Source: Caprella mutica
Taxonomy: Eukaryota > Arthropoda > Malacostraca > Amphipoda > Caprellidae
Direction of reading: 5' to 3'
Assembly: GCA_947561585.1 (NCBI GenBank)
Contig: CANNZV010000342.1
Span: forward strand, 62,001-126,000
Length of the DNA: 64,000 bases
In this document: piece by piece, positions 1-12,006 of the stretch
Position numbering within the stretch: the first letter of the stretch is position 1
How the letters are laid out: each line of letters starts with the position of its first letter
The notes under the pieces: model-generated
Seen by the model: the letters and a program-made list of their open reading frames with translations, nothing else
What the model was told of the DNA's origin: nothing
Database searches by the model: none
Program-made: the position numbers and the translations under genes

Positions 1-1235
1 TAAGTCAATTATGTTACTGTATAGTCATTGCAGCCGGTTCCACCATCGACATGACACCTAAAATTGATTCTTCTGTCAAAAAATCAATTATCAAACTTCA
101 TGGAAATAGCTAGCCGATGACTTGAAGCTGTCGAAAAGTGCCCTCGGGAGAATTTTATCACCTAAGAAAAATGGCAACCTTGATAAACTTCTCCTAGACA
201 AGATTGATTGATTAAGTAGATGGCACTAAATGATAGGTTTCAGACAGCTACCAGCATTTACCGTAAAGTACACACCTAACATGACAACAAAGCATCTCGT
301 AAAACAGTATCAAGACGTCTGAATGAAATTTTATCTGTTTGCGAGATCGCCAGCGAAGAAGCCGATGATAAGCAGCAAGAAATGCAGATTAAGCTTCTTG
401 TAATGGGGCCATCAACAGATGATCAGTGGCTAAATGTTTTTTTCTGATGAAAGTAAGTTTAATGTTATTATGAGGTTATTTAAACTCAACGTTGAAGGTT
501 TTATCGGATTTCAAGCTTTTGAATAGAAAGATTTCTCCTTTCTCCTGATTATGAATAGAAATCTTTCTATTCGAAAGATTGAAATCTAATAAAACCTTCA
601 ATGTTGAGTTTAAATAACCTCATAATAGTATGGATTTCCCATTGAGTTTGAATCTTTTCCATTATGTTTAATGTGTTTGGATCTGACGGGAAGAAATTTG
701 TAGAAGGTTTGTTGGCGAAAGTTGGAATAAAAATGAATGAAGAAAAAGGTTAAATTTGGTGGGGGCAGCGTAATGGTGTTCGGGATGATTTTTTGTGATG
801 AAACGACTGATCTTGTTTGTCTAACCATCAGAGTTAATGGAACAATACAAAAGAACCTGTTGAGAGATCATACCATCCCAATACTTCGAAATTCTGAAAG
901 TGAAAACCCTATTTCCATGAAAGGTAATGACCCTGGCCACTAGGATAAGAATGTAATGGAATTTTTGAAAGAGCAAAAAGGAGGTTTTTTGGATTAATCT
1001 CCTCAAAGTCCTAACCTAAACCCTTTTGAGAGCTTATGGTCAACTTTAGGGAAACATTTGAGTGCCAGAAACCCTGTCAATACTAATCATTAGTGGCTGA
1101 AACTTCAAGAAGAATGGCCAAAATTTTCATGTGATGAATGTCGTGATCTCATTCAATCTTGCATTAAAAGGTGTGCTGCAGTGATAGAAAATAAAAGAAA
1201 TTTTGAGAATAAAAATTTACATCAATTCTGATTGA
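1..1235 (+). pseudogene. Tc1-like transposase relic, 5' end outside window
   Basis: This is a broken DNA-transposon gene. Short stretches match the usual Tc1 order: an SRKTVSRRL-like helix-turn-helix remnant near 297-325, a DESKFNV piece around the first catalytic Asp (about 447-465), FGSDGKK after a 200-base insertion, KKKVKFGGGSVMVFG from 740, GNDPGH then FLKEQK near 925-980, and CIKRCAAVIENKR near 1160-1200. Frameshifts and stops break it throughout, and the third catalytic region is decayed. The family cuts and pastes DNA at TA sites, but this copy cannot make a working protein. The call is firm at superfamily level; the exact lineage is not assigned. Confidence 0.8.
466..665. mobile_element. 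200-bp foldback MITE inserted in the Tc1 relic, 9-bp TSD
   Basis: Two long inverted arms (TATTATGAGGTTATTT... and its complement, about 468-540 and 545-625) form a near-perfect hairpin. The insert is bounded by GTTTAATGT at 457-465 and again at 666-674. Removing the insert and one 9-base copy rejoins DESKFN with VFGSDGKK in frame, so this is a genuine transposon insertion into a formerly intact gene. A 9-bp duplication is typical of Mutator-like or Foldback elements. The true ends are slightly asymmetric, with about 40 bases lying outside the right arm. Confidence 0.8.
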
Positions 1236-1959
1236 ATCCAAATCTCGATTCATTTTTTATTATTCAGACAAAAATTAACATGGGAACATAGAATAATTAG
1301 AAATTTTAAGCCAATTAGAGGCTGTAACTGACATACTGAGAAACATTTGAATATTTTTATATAGATAGTAGCTAATTAGTGATGGGAAGATGAATCAGAA
1401 CATTTAAGGTCTTTCAAGTATCTGAATCAGGGATCAAAAATTTAAGGGAGAGTCCGACACATTAAACGGTTATTCCTATATTATACATATACTTAGGAAG
1501 TAGCAAATTGTACAAACTAACAATACAAGCATTTATAGGTTCTGGATTATATGGAAAATATCCTGTAATATCAAACTTAATTTGGAATTGTGTTTGGCAT
1601 TTTACATTTGATAAATGAGAGTATGCTTGTATGTTTCATTGAAGGGAACCATTTTCCCTAAAAAAACATTCTTCTTTTAAGTTGTGAATTTGAAGGGTTT
1701 TTTGTGAATGTATATGAAGTTTCTGAAGAAATTCTGTCTTTTGAAATTTGCACTAAACCAAAATAGTACATACCTACCAAAAACAGACTATTTTTGTAAA
1801 ATTACTATCAATCAAATCCATCTCCTTCGCATTTATCTCTACAAATCTATATTACATTTTAGGTCTAATTTTTAATCAAATTTTTTTATATCATTTATTT
1901 TCTGAAATAAAAAAGGAGAAAATTTTTGGAAAAAGGAAAAATAGATTCACTTGTTATTA
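1236..1959. other. AT-rich, no gene seen
   Basis: No coding region is supported. Bases about 1268-1312 carry a piece of the GGCTC/AAGCCAATT word family, with the core AACATGGGAACATAG that recurs in the small elements at 52-58 kb. Confidence 0.5.
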
Positions 1960-2420
1960 GTTATTTACAGGTGGTTCATCTTTTTTCACTCTTCAAAAGT
2001 CACCAGTATAATGGCGACTTTGGCCATACTTTGAAACATGCAAATCACTGGGCTCAGATTCTCAGTGGACTGTCACTGTAGCCTGAAGGTATTAGATCAT
2101 TTCAAAAATCTTTCCATCATTCATAATTCAAGTACTATTAAAAATTGAAAATCCAGGTCCTTTCTTGCCATTCTATTCGTGAGATACAATTGTTGACAAC
2201 AGGCTATTTTGAGCCCTTCTATGGCAAATGAAGAAAATATAAAATTTTCTCCTATTCTGCAATGTTATTTATTTTGAAGAGAATTAATAATAATTTGATC
2301 ATTTTGAAGATAAATTTAGCTTATATTGGGGATAGCTTGTGAGATAAATGGCGAGTTTATGAGTTGTAATCCAGTATGCCATACCATTTTACTTGGCTAA
2401 AACACTCACTAGCTAATTGT
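1960..2420. repeat. Fragments of the GGCGAGTTT / CCAAGTAA miniature element
   Basis: Near 2180-2395 the sequence repeats the layout of the 53.4-kb CCAAGTAA element: TTCTCCTATTCTGCAATG core, ATTTTGAAGA words, AAATGGCGAGTTTATGAG, and a TTTACTTGG end at about 2383-2395. The upstream part (AATGGCGACTTTGGCCATAC near 2010) has a relative at 3950-4020. No gene is seen. Confidence 0.55.
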
Positions 2421-2480
2421 CTAAATCAAATAATAACTAATTAAGTTAATTAAAAGATTGACAAGGACTATGTTTTAGAG

Positions 2481-3355
2481 CAGGGGTGGGCACACATTGT
2501 GTTTTTCAGTGCTGAAAGATGGAATCTCAGTGCCAATTTTCTTTTTGTTTTCTAAATTGATGGGGATACTGAATAATTATATAATGAGGTGGTAGATTTA
2601 ATTGAAGTACGTACATGTACAACGATACATATTTTGCACATAAATGTCGGTAGTAGATTTTTCATTTGCATTAAAGAATTAATAATTTCATAAATGATAT
2701 ATAATAATTTTTTTCTTTGTGTGTAAATTATTCACAATAAAAACAAAAATAAGCTATCTTGCATAAGTAATAATAAGTAACTCACAAATTCACAGGATAA
2801 ATTACTATGGCTACCTAACTTATTAAAAAAGATTGTATAAATATTTACCACAGTGTTTGTATGTCCCTAGACAAGCCGCATCCCAGACTGGAGGAACTGG
2901 GAAACTGTTCTCCAAGAAATCCTCTAATTTGGCTTTTGTTCTCAGTAAAATACATGTAAATATAGGACGGAATTAAGGATTGTTCACACAGAAAATGTTA
3001 AAAATGTCCCATATTCTGCAGACTGGGGACAAGCGTATGAAAGATATAAAATTAACTGATCTAGATAAAAAGAGACAGAGGTAAATAAATTAAACACTAG
3101 CACTATCGTAACAATGAACAAAAAATACCTTATTAACAGATAAAATTTACTATCAAAGTATCAAGGTCATTACAAATATACTGTTCTTCAATTAGTTGAC
3201 AATCCTCTTCTATATTATCCTTGTAATTTATAGAGCAGTCAGGGCTAAAAATTCTAAATTTTCTTTGGAAGAAAATAAAGCACTTTTTCCCTGGTGGGCA
3301 CGAGTGCCGCTCAGAGGGCCATAATAGCACTGAGTGCTGCATTTGCCCAACCCTG
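2481..3355. mobile_element. hAT-type non-autonomous element, 8-bp TSD
   Basis: The ends CAGGGGTGGGCAC and (reverse complement of the right end) CAGGGTTGGGCAAATG are typical of hAT transposons. The flanks TTTTAGAG (2473-2480) and TCTTAGAG (3356-3363) are an 8-base duplication with one mismatch. No transposase frame is present, so movement would need a hAT enzyme from elsewhere. A smaller CCAGTCTG-family element sits inside it. Confidence 0.75.
2890..3022. mobile_element. Small CCAGTCTG-family element nested in the hAT element
   Basis: The right end TTCTGCAGACTGG (3010-3022) and the left end CCAGACTGGAGGAACTGGG match the elements at 53483-53661 and 55703-55845. The core ACATGTAAATATAGG is near 2955. 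Flanks GACAAGCCGCAT and GACAAGCGTAT are similar but do not give a clean 8-base duplication. Confidence 0.6.
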
Positions 3356-3364
3356 TCTTAGAGT

Positions 3365-3711
3365 CTTGCAAACTACCTTTCAGCCAATTTTGAGCTAAAA
3401 TTTCAGAAAATTTTTAGGCAAAGCAAAGCCAATTTTGGCTCATTTTTGTTTTTTGGATATTTCAAGCAATTTGGGAAACATAAGAACCAGTCTGTAGTAG
3501 TGCATAAAATCCCATTGACCATGTTGTAATGTGTGGCAGGAAAGTCGCCAGTTTAGTGAGAAAATGGATCCAGGTCGCCACATTTAAGATACTTTAAAAG
3601 AGAAATTCGGCTTCCTAGTTTAGATTTTACACTTGGAAACATCCTTATACTTCATGCCTGATCTATGTGCATCTCTTGAGACTATTTTAGGAGTGATTTA
3701 CTTGTTATTTA
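3365..3711. other. Repeat debris, no gene
   Basis: Bases 3375-3480 contain AGCCAATTTTGAGC / AATTTTGGCTC words of the GGCTC element family. The remainder (AAGTCGCCAG near 3542) resembles sequence at 1990-2040 and hosts the insertion at 3712. Confidence 0.45.
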
Positions 3712-3937
3712 CCAGTCTGTATTTGGTGCACAAAATTCCACTGACTTTTTGAAAAAGCTGAAAAAATCCACCATAAATTTCCAGTAATTTGACTGATCCA
3801 CCAACATTTTACCCATTTTTCCACCAAAAATTAATGGTAACATAGGAATACGAATAAATAGCCAAAAATCCACCGACTTTGCCAGAATATTATTATCAAA
3901 GGGTACCAGTGACACCATACCACGAAATACAGACTGG
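3712..3937. mobile_element. CCACC-word miniature element, perfect 8-bp TSD
   Basis: The ends are CCAGTCTGTATTTGGTG and CACGAAATACAGACTGG. GTTATTTA is duplicated exactly at 3704-3711 and 3938-3945. The arms are built of repeated CCACC-led words, and the core is ATTAATGGTAACATAGGAAT near 3829-3850. It is non-coding. The 8-bp duplication points to hAT-type mobilisation. Close relatives lie at 52525-53276, 52645-53141, 53680-53913, 55160-55380 and 55513-55860. Confidence 0.85.
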
Positions 3938-3945
3938 GTTATTTA

Positions 3946-5222
3946 CAGGTTTTCTAACTTATTTAACCTCACAAAAGTCTCCAATATACTGGTGACTTTG
4001 TCCATACTTTAAAACATGGCCCATTGACTTTATCAATAAGCTGTAAAAATCCACCAACATACTTTCATAGTTTCATTGATTTGGCTGATCCACAAATATT
4101 TTCCCAATTTAGTTTTAGCCTTTAGGCTATCGCTATTTAGCAAGTACCTAGCACCTGCCACCCCAGTCCTGGCCCACCTGAAAATGAAAAAAAGCTAAAA
4201 TCTACCGACTTTACTAGAATATTATTCTCTATGTGGGAAAATATTCCACCGACTTGTCGGATGAATTTACCATGAAATACAGTCTGGCATTAGAATCAAA
4301 TAGCAAATTTAAACTAGTAGGTATAATAAGTATAATTAGACTCGTAGACTGTAAATTACAGTCTATGAGACTGAGTCTATAAATATTTACATATCTATGA
4401 ATTGACTTAGGAAATGTATACTGTAAGCCAATTAAGTTAAAAATTAAGTTAAAAACATGGGAAAAGGAACATAGATGAATGAGGTCATGAGTCATGAATG
4501 CAGAATGATGAGGAATCAAAATTGTTAAGAATTTAAAAAAAGAGTTGGTTCCGTATAAGTTAAACATAACATATATACAAATATTCATATTGTTCTATAA
4601 ACAGTCCAATAATTTACTTCCACCTATAGAATACATTTTCGAGGGTTATCGTGCAGTGACTCACTCAAGCCTTCTCAGATCGACAGATCCCAGCATAAGT
4701 GCCAGCCTGAGTTGCCAGCGTGACACGGACACCCCACAAAATAATAAGCGAAGCGTGACTGAAAACATTACATGTTCCGAACGTGTTTCACAAATCACAA
4801 TAACGCTACGAATGCTAAAAATGTTAAGAAACACATAAAATTAGGCTTGAGTTAAGTTACAATTAATGGAAAATTCCACACAGGATATAATGACTGTATC
4901 CTTTTTCCACATATTCCATCATTTAAAAATAGATATATGATTTAACAATTAGATGTTAATTTTAATTGGTTTCAATTGAAATGTGGAAATAATATCTAAT
5001 AATTCGTAACAAACCCAATATATAACTGCAAAAATTATTACAGGCTATTAAAATTATTTTATATTTATAGCTAGAGCGCAAGACCACAACTCTCCAAATT
5101 CCCTCACTTCTACTCTGTTAAAAATATACTTGAATATGATATATTTAAACACCAAAACGGCGAAATAATCTTACAGATAGCGGTAAATTATTGTGTTAAA
5201 ACTTGAAATCTCCAGATATATA
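3946..5222. other. Repeat fragments, no gene
   Basis: A partial CCACC-word element lies at about 4024-4287 (CCACCGACTTGTCGG and ATACAGTCTGG at its end), and a GGCTC-family scrap with ACATGGGAAAAGG lies near 4400-4470. Open frames here are short and lack family features. Confidence 0.45.
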
Positions 5223-5515
5223 GAGTAAGAACCGCATTATCGGACATTTTCGACAGGCCTCAAGAATATGATTGTCACGTGAGCACCATACGTTTAATTG
5301 CACTCTGATAGTTGCAATGTAAACAATTCGAATTTTTCTATATGATGTAATGCTCCATAAAAATCAAATTTCATCATGCATTGGGAATATGATAGTTTTT
5401 AAATGATTTTAATAATAGGAAGAAAATCACATTTGCGGACAAGAATCGATTTGAATTCAAATTTTCGGACACGTTAAAATTCATTTTTTTTTAGTAGGGG
5501 TTTATCGTCTGCTTC

Positions 5516-5990
5516 GGAATCAAAGGCCAATATCGCTGACGTCAAAAGGAAATTAAATATAAGGGACTGGAAGAAGCAGTCAGAGAGGAAAGTGGCTCCA
5601 TGAACAAAGTCACTTACCACCGTCGGTGACAATGCTCATGGATGCAGAAAAGCTTCTCCGTGAATGCAGTCACTTACCAAGGAATGTGACGAAGAGGGAC
5701 ACAAGCACCGGTGGCTGCACTCACAGATGGAAGAGGAAAATGAAGTGGTGATAGTAAATGAAGCCTACGAGCCTACCTAACACAAAATCTAAGACCTCGC
5801 AGTTGAAGAGCATAACCCTAGCGCTATCCTCTAAAACTGCAAGTAGCGTTAAAAAAAGATAAACATGGTAAAAAAGAAAAAAGACAATCCATAATCCAAA
5901 TTACAACAGTTCGGGGCCCAAGGGACACCACCCCCCTTCTCTTCCATTCATCACAGACAGCTTCAGGAAAGAGCCCCTGGGGGCTATAAT
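5516..5990 (-). repeat. Dispersed repeat S1, reverse copy
   Basis: About 470 bases recur on the plus strand at 19704-20175, 41328-41425, 46697-46925, 50180-50385 and 61048-61455, with a scrap at 23738-23800. Typical pieces are GGCTTCATTTACTATCACC, CCATCCGTGAGTGCAGCC, GTAAGTGACTTTGTTCATGG, TTTTGACGTCAGCAATAT and TTGCAGTTTTAGAGGATAGC. There is no open frame and no clear terminal repeats. It may be a SINE-like or non-autonomous element of unknown class. Confidence 0.7.
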
Positions 5991-6379
5991 TCATTTTAAA
6001 TAAATGTAAAGAGAACTAATCATAATTACAATTATGATTTGTAATAATGATTTTATGAAAACAAAAATATGACCTTACGCAAATTTGCGAAGGTAATAAC
6101 AGATGATCTATGAAATGACATATTTTTCTGACGGATAATATATTACTGGTTCATAATTCATAAGAGTAGCTATTTTGGTAATTGATTGGGGGGTTACCTC
6201 TTTAGTTATTTATTATTAGTTTTTCATATCTGACTCCATTTTACTTTATCTCCAATTAATTACATTTTGGCTAAACTGATAATTGCTTGGATTGAAATGA
6301 AATTACGAGTTAGATAATCAAGACATTTATTCAAATAAATCACATCACCTGGTAATTAGCATATGAGATTGGACTTCAG

Positions 6380-8200
6380 ATTCTCTGGAGGATGTACGTC
6401 AGCTTCGTGTAGTAAGAGATAGCGCAAACAAATATTGTGCAGGAGTCACGAGGAAAGTTAGTTCCAGGAAGATTGCGTGACTGTAGGTAGAGCAGCGAGA
6501 GTATCTTTAACTCGGAGTTAGGACGAAGGCTGGAGTTCCTCAGTTATACTAGATGAGTGAGAATTCGGTATGATATCCAATCGTGTGGAGATGGTTTTCT
6601 AGTATGATGTTTATTACTGGAAGCAGTAGTGTAAATAGCATCAACATTCAACAGGTGTTTGACCCAGAAGCAGTAGTTGCTGTGATTGCAATAGCAGCAG
6701 AACAGTAGTAATGAAACCAGAATTCATCAACGCAGAAGCCAGTTGTATTCTAACCAGTAGCAATCAGAAAGACAGAAACCCCCTGAAAGAGATAGTTTGG
6801 AATAATTGGGGTTCGATACATCTTAGCTAATAAAACACAGATAATGATAATTTAAATGAATTGCCTAATTATCATTCGTTATGAATTCATTTGGCTACTA
6901 CTCAGATGAAAAGAATTAGTATTAAAGTATTAATTAAATAATTAGAAATGAAATAGAACTTCTGTTTATTATAAAGTTAGGCATGGATGATGGAAGCAGA
7001 ATGACGTAGTCTCTGTTAAACCTAGTTTTCTTTCATATAGAAAACGAGACGGCAGAGTGAACGGGTCACTGTTCTAGAATTCATTAAAACCTGTTACGTA
7101 CGTCGGTAGGATGTTGAATGGGTTATCAAGAAAGATTATATATATATAAGGGAATATATAATTGATATTGACTAATAATATTATTAATATATGAGAAATG
7201 AATAATTAGCATTCATATTGAATATTACTTAAAATATATCCTAAATAGTATATTTATAAAATAACTACTGATATGAGATAAGGAGAAATAATGTTATTAA
7301 TTTATTATTAATATTACATGCAGAGAAGTGATAAATATAGATAGGAAAATATTTACCCTTAGTATCCGTTAGAAGAGAAGAATGAATATATAGGGGGGTT
7401 GAAGCTGTTGTCACATTGTCTTTGGATTCAGATAATATATATTATTATTAAATAATCCTGTAAATATATGTAATTAGTCTTTGTATATATTGTAATGACA
7501 ATATATACCCTAAATAATCACTCAGTTGTGTGGTACAAGGCACAATAGTAATACGCAGTTAGGTACTGGTAGCTACTTTATATAAGAGACGTAAATTGAC
7601 CGTGTCCGAATATCTAGAGATCACCGAGGTAAATGAGGCGGAAAGATGCTAACATCTTGATAGGCTTAAAAGAGGGTAATTGGCAACATGAATGTTTGAT
7701 ATAACATTCTACACAAAATGTTGAAATCGTGATGATTATATTAGAGAGATGTTGTTATTAACAATTGTGATTATTTTACTACGTTTTGAATATTATAAAA
7801 GAAATTATAACACGTACGGTACTCAACTTTAAATTGGAACATTATGGTGATATTTGGCATCTTTGAGGGTAAGATATGCGCAGCGTCTTAGAACAAAGGG
7901 CTTGTATTCGCGGGTAAAGAAATATGCGCACTTTGATGCCATAGGTAAATCGTATATAATAGTTTGTAATATTTGAATTATATATAAGATATCATATTTG
8001 ATACAATCTGTGTGATATAAATGTTTCGTTATACATATCAGTTATCATAATTACAATTGTAATTTATATATTTATTTGTATACTCGTTAATTGTATAAAT
8101 AATGTGTCAGAAATGCTAAATATGTAGTTAAGTATGAAATATGCATGTTAATATATATGTAGTGGAATAAGGTGATCACTACACTATATTTTATTTTCAT
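6380..8200. repeat. Diverged copy of the 31-34 kb foldback element interior
   Basis: Bases 6770-7440 match 32530-33150 (CCCCTGAAAGAGATAG, GATAATTTAAATGAATTGC, GAATGACGTAGTCT, AACGGGTCACTGTTCT, TATAGGGGGGTT). Bases 7990-8190 match the inner arm at 33795-33965 (TTGATACAATCTGTG, TAGTTAAGTATGAAATAT, GTGATCACTACA). The outer ACCGGAACGG ends are absent. No coding frame is seen. Confidence 0.65.
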
Positions 8201-8597
8201 GTTTCGGATTCTTATAAAAAAAATAATACTAACATTGTTAAATTTATATGACTAATAAATCCATTTGTAAATTGTTTTAGGTTTGAAAATAACACAAATT
8301 ATGAATAGCATAAAGTTATGAATTTATAATTTTAAAAAATACATCCCGTCCGGTTCATAGAGAGAATAAAAAAATATGGAATACTTTTGTAATAATATGT
8401 AAGAAGTAGAAACTATCTTATTAAGGTACAAAAAATAACATTCCGTTTCATTCAAATGATAAGAATAAAATAAATACACATTATCTATTCCATTAAAATA
8501 ATTCAACATCCTATAGAAAAAAAACTCTAAGGAACATTATCAGTGGAAAATACTAAAATATCTTAGATTTCTTAGTGATAGTTTTAGACAGCTTATG

Positions 8598-10930
8598 TTA
8601 AAGACACACTTTGCACTGGAAATCCAATGCATTCAGCTCCTCATCGTTCATTGACCTGAAATCTACAGAGAGACACTCCTTGTGGAACCACCTATGGCAG
8701 TACTCGCAACCAATCCAAGCTACTGGTTCATTCTGTCTACTATCTCCTCCGCAAGCACCACACGCCTCTTCGTCCAAATCTATCATGATATCTTCCTCAT
8801 CATCATATTGAATACTTTCATCTGAAGAAAGACTTAAATCTGAATTAAGATTTCTTTTTACTGACTTCATCTTTTCTTTTCTATGTTTTCTACGTTCACG
8901 TTCCTCTTATCTTGATTTCTTTTGATTTTCTTTGTCTTCTTTATCCTTTTGTTTTCTCTCCATGAAGGCAATGTACTCGGCACCACTAATTGCAGGTGGT
9001 ATTTTCGTTTTTTTTAAATCTTTTTAGTTACAATCAGATTTTCAGACATTCTTAAATGTTTTCCAAAGGGTGACTCCTTCTCCCATGCAGTATAATATTT
9101 TGGTGGAGACATTTCCAACCTGTTTTCAACTGCTGACAGCTCAGAAATACTTTGGCTATATCTGTTTTCCACAGATTGTAAACCAGAAGGACCGTCAACT
9201 GGGGAAGATGCTCGTGAATTGTGTTCACCGATGGTGATGGTTTGGCATATGGGGATGATTGCGTCATCATGGTTTGCATTTTCAATAGAGCTTGGAAATT
9301 CAATGATATTTTCTTCTCTTCTTTCATGCTATGATAATCTCCAGAAACTCTATTTGTTGAAGATGTTTCGATTGATTGGTTACCTGCATTAGCCATTAGT
9401 CGAAGATTTTTGTAGACCTGGTATAGCTGATTTTCATAGCTTTCATTTATAATATAATATCCTTCAGAGAACCGACGTTCGAATAGTTCCCGTGATTCAG
9501 AACTTATGGTTTCTGTGAGTTTTAGAAACGAACGTGCTTCATCAACTTGCTGCTCGAAAGATATGCTATTGGTGGTCCGAGCCACAATTGTAGCATCAAT
9601 CGTATTAATCAATTTTGTGCAGTCAATTACACTTGGATTGTAAGGTAATATACCTGTCTTTCTGAATCCGGAGATTAAATTGTTAGGTCTTGACTCAGCG
9701 ATCTTCCATGCTTCATCCAAGACAGTGAAGAAGTGTGATCTATTCATAGGGAGTTCAATTTGAAATTAGTCAAGGCCTTATTCCAAAATAGTTTTAGTGG
9801 TCCATATACGCTCACGTCCAAGGGTTGCATAATATGAGTTGCATGAGCTGGGAAGCAGTAAAGAATCACGTCATTTTTCTTGCAGAATTCACCAATAGAA
9901 AGGTTGATGTGAGATGAATGTCTGTCCAACAATACAATTATTGGGAATTGAATTCCCCTATCCTTGACAGCTGGAATGAACTTGGAAGAAAACCACCCAA
10001 AAAACTTTTCTGAATCCATCCATCCATTTTTGGTCACTCCAACGTCATAGTTACTTGGATTCACGTTCTTGAAATTATATATTGGCCGAACTCCTGGGAA
10101 AAGAACAAAAGGTTTCTGAAAATGTCCATCAGCAGATACACACCCTAGAACAGTTATCTGCTCTCTATTTTCAGTAGATACATTGTACACATTCTTGCCT
10201 CCTTTCTCTGCAAGTACCCTCAATTTATTAGAGCCTCCTAAAGGAAACCCTGACTCATCTAAATTAAATACACGGTTTGCGTTTTCAGATGTAAGAAATC
10301 TTTCAGCATCAATTCCATGTTCAGAAGAAAGATAATTTTCGAACGTGTCAAACCATTCTTCCAGTGACTCCTTGGTCACTCTTTGCCGCATGTGACCAAT
10401 GTGTTCTGGCATTCTATCTGATATATTTGGATGGCGGGATATGAAGCGCTGCACCCAACTCTTGGATGGCTCATTGTTTATAAAAAGCCTATCTTCTTCA
10501 ACAATAACATTCCAGCTTTAGCCGCATCCTCTTCCTCTTTTTGTAGCACATCTTTAATTATTTTTCTTACGTCTTCTCTACTTGCCCCATAGCCAATTTT
10601 AGACCGGTATATTAAAAAATTAACTAGCTGCTCTTCTTGTGATGCTGAAAGCTTACACTTTCTTCCTATAATAAACAGGATGGAAACAATTAATATGCAT
10701 ACTCTATTATTTTTAACTTTTTATTGTAGCCTACATTAGATTTCATTTTACGAACCTGGCTTCATCAGTCCACTAGTATAACGACCCGATACACGATCTC
10801 CAAGGGTAGAAACAGAGATATTATACTTAACTGGTGCTTCTCGAATAGATATCATTTTATTTCGAATTTCAGCAACTGCAGTTGTCATATCTAAATTTTT
10901 GTACTGTTTAATTTTCTTCTTAGGGGACAT
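8598..10930 (-). pseudogene. Pogo-like transposase, HTH_psq + DD35D + PHD finger, several lesions
   Basis: Read from 10930 downwards. MSPKKKIKQYKNL begins a psq-type helix-turn-helix (10748-10930). A candidate intron (GTTCGTAAAA to TTTATTATAG, about 10685-10757) leads to RKCKLSASQEEQL. The DDE core follows in 9744-10454: FNLDESGF (first Asp), LLDRHSSH (second Asp), and HIMQPLDV with the third Asp 36 residues on, that is DD35D. After a frameshift near 9745, PMNRSHFF and NNLISGFRKTGILPYNP match the usual pogo/Tigger tail (to 9052). A lysine/glutamate-rich linker with one in-frame stop (near 8908) leads to a PHD-type zinc finger, CGACGG..WIGCEYCHRWFHKEC..CKVC (8598-8870). At least two frameshifts and one stop make this copy inactive. 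The C-terminal PHD finger could bind histone tails and steer integration; that is inference. Confidence 0.8.
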
Positions 10931-11781
10931 TTTGCTGGAATTTTGATATGTTTATGCAATACTGAATCAGGTAGATGACACCAAATGTAATTAAATGACG
11001 CCAAATGTAATTAAATGACGCCAAATGTAATTAAATATACTATATTACAACAGTGACAACACTAAGAAATTAAACTAGGTAGTATTTTTTACAATTTTAT
11101 CAGAGCGATCGTTATATATACAAGAGTCTTCAAACTGAACCTAATGGTTAACATTTTTAATTTTGGGTTAACTCCAAGGCAGGATAAATCAAGAATTATA
11201 TATTGAATAATAATAACAACTATTTGAGGCATTAGTGATATGATGAAACAACTGTATATTTATGAAACATATATTCATGACAAATTCAATTCTCCAGACA
11301 AACCTGTCTGAAGAATCAAATTTTCGTTTGTTAAATAATCGATTCGTCGGACAGTTGTCCTAAATAGTGAATATTCAGGTATTTTGAATCGATTCATCAG
11401 ACAATATTTTTCAGAAGCTAGAGTTAAGATGATGATGAAAAGTTCATCGCCAAATGTAGCAGGACTCATAATGTAAACATTAACACTTGTCCAATCGGTC
11501 TAGAGCAGTTTGGTCGTAAGTTATGTTTGTTGCAATTTACGTCACTTTTATAACATCTTGTGTTTCAAAATGATATGAATGGGACTCAAAATACCTAATT
11601 GTCTATTATTTCTCTGCATTGTCAATGATCTTCACGAAATTGAAATACATTGTACATGGTATATATAACAGCCAATTTATCCTTCGCTTGGTCACATCAA
11701 GTTTAATATACAGGATATTTTGGCGGTTGAAGTGGATTTGTCCGATATTTCGATTCGTCCGATAATTCGTTTCTTACCCTA

Positions 11782-12006
11782 TATATTGATTGGCAAATAC
11801 GTAATAAATTATTGTCATAATGATAATTTTTAAAGTGCTAATTTTAACAACATAAAAAAAATATTTAATTGAAATAGTATCCCCAGCAAAATATTTCTTT
11901 TATAGAAAATGTTTTAGACAGAAACTTAAACAAAATTATCGAAAGGGAGCTAATTTGAATAAAAAATCTATATATAGAGTTAATTACTAATTAGTGTGCC
12001 AAAATA
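11782..12006. other. AT-rich spacer with left boundary of array block
   Basis: No gene is seen. GTTAATTACTAAT at 11979-11991 reappears exactly at 12781-12793, enclosing the two tandem arrays. Confidence 0.5.

Larger units (their letters stand above)
5223..11781 (-). mobile_element. Pogo-like DNA transposon with PHD-finger transposase, 6.5 kb
   Basis: The left end (TATAGAGTAAGAACCGCATT, from about 5219) and the right end (reverse complement TATAGGGTAAGAAACGAATT, to about 11782) are matching terminal inverted repeats flanked by TA. This suits the Tc1/mariner/pogo superfamily. The transposase lies on the minus strand at 8.6-10.9 kb. The element is longer than most pogo elements because it has taken in other repeats, including 5516-5990 and about 6380-8200. 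The repeat start GGGTAAG..ATTATCGGA is shared with many short MITEs in this window (15849, 16182, 22155, 23813, 31219, 33323), so this family is their plausible source of transposase. Confidence 0.75.

Noticed and set aside
6380..7640. LTR of a retrotransposon
   Set aside because: No paired copy, no TG..CA ends with a primer-binding site and no gag/pol nearby. The match to the foldback spacer explains it better.
8611..8811. 66-aa plus-strand frame over the PHD region
   Set aside because: It is antisense to the PHD finger, whose full cysteine/histidine pattern is on the minus strand.
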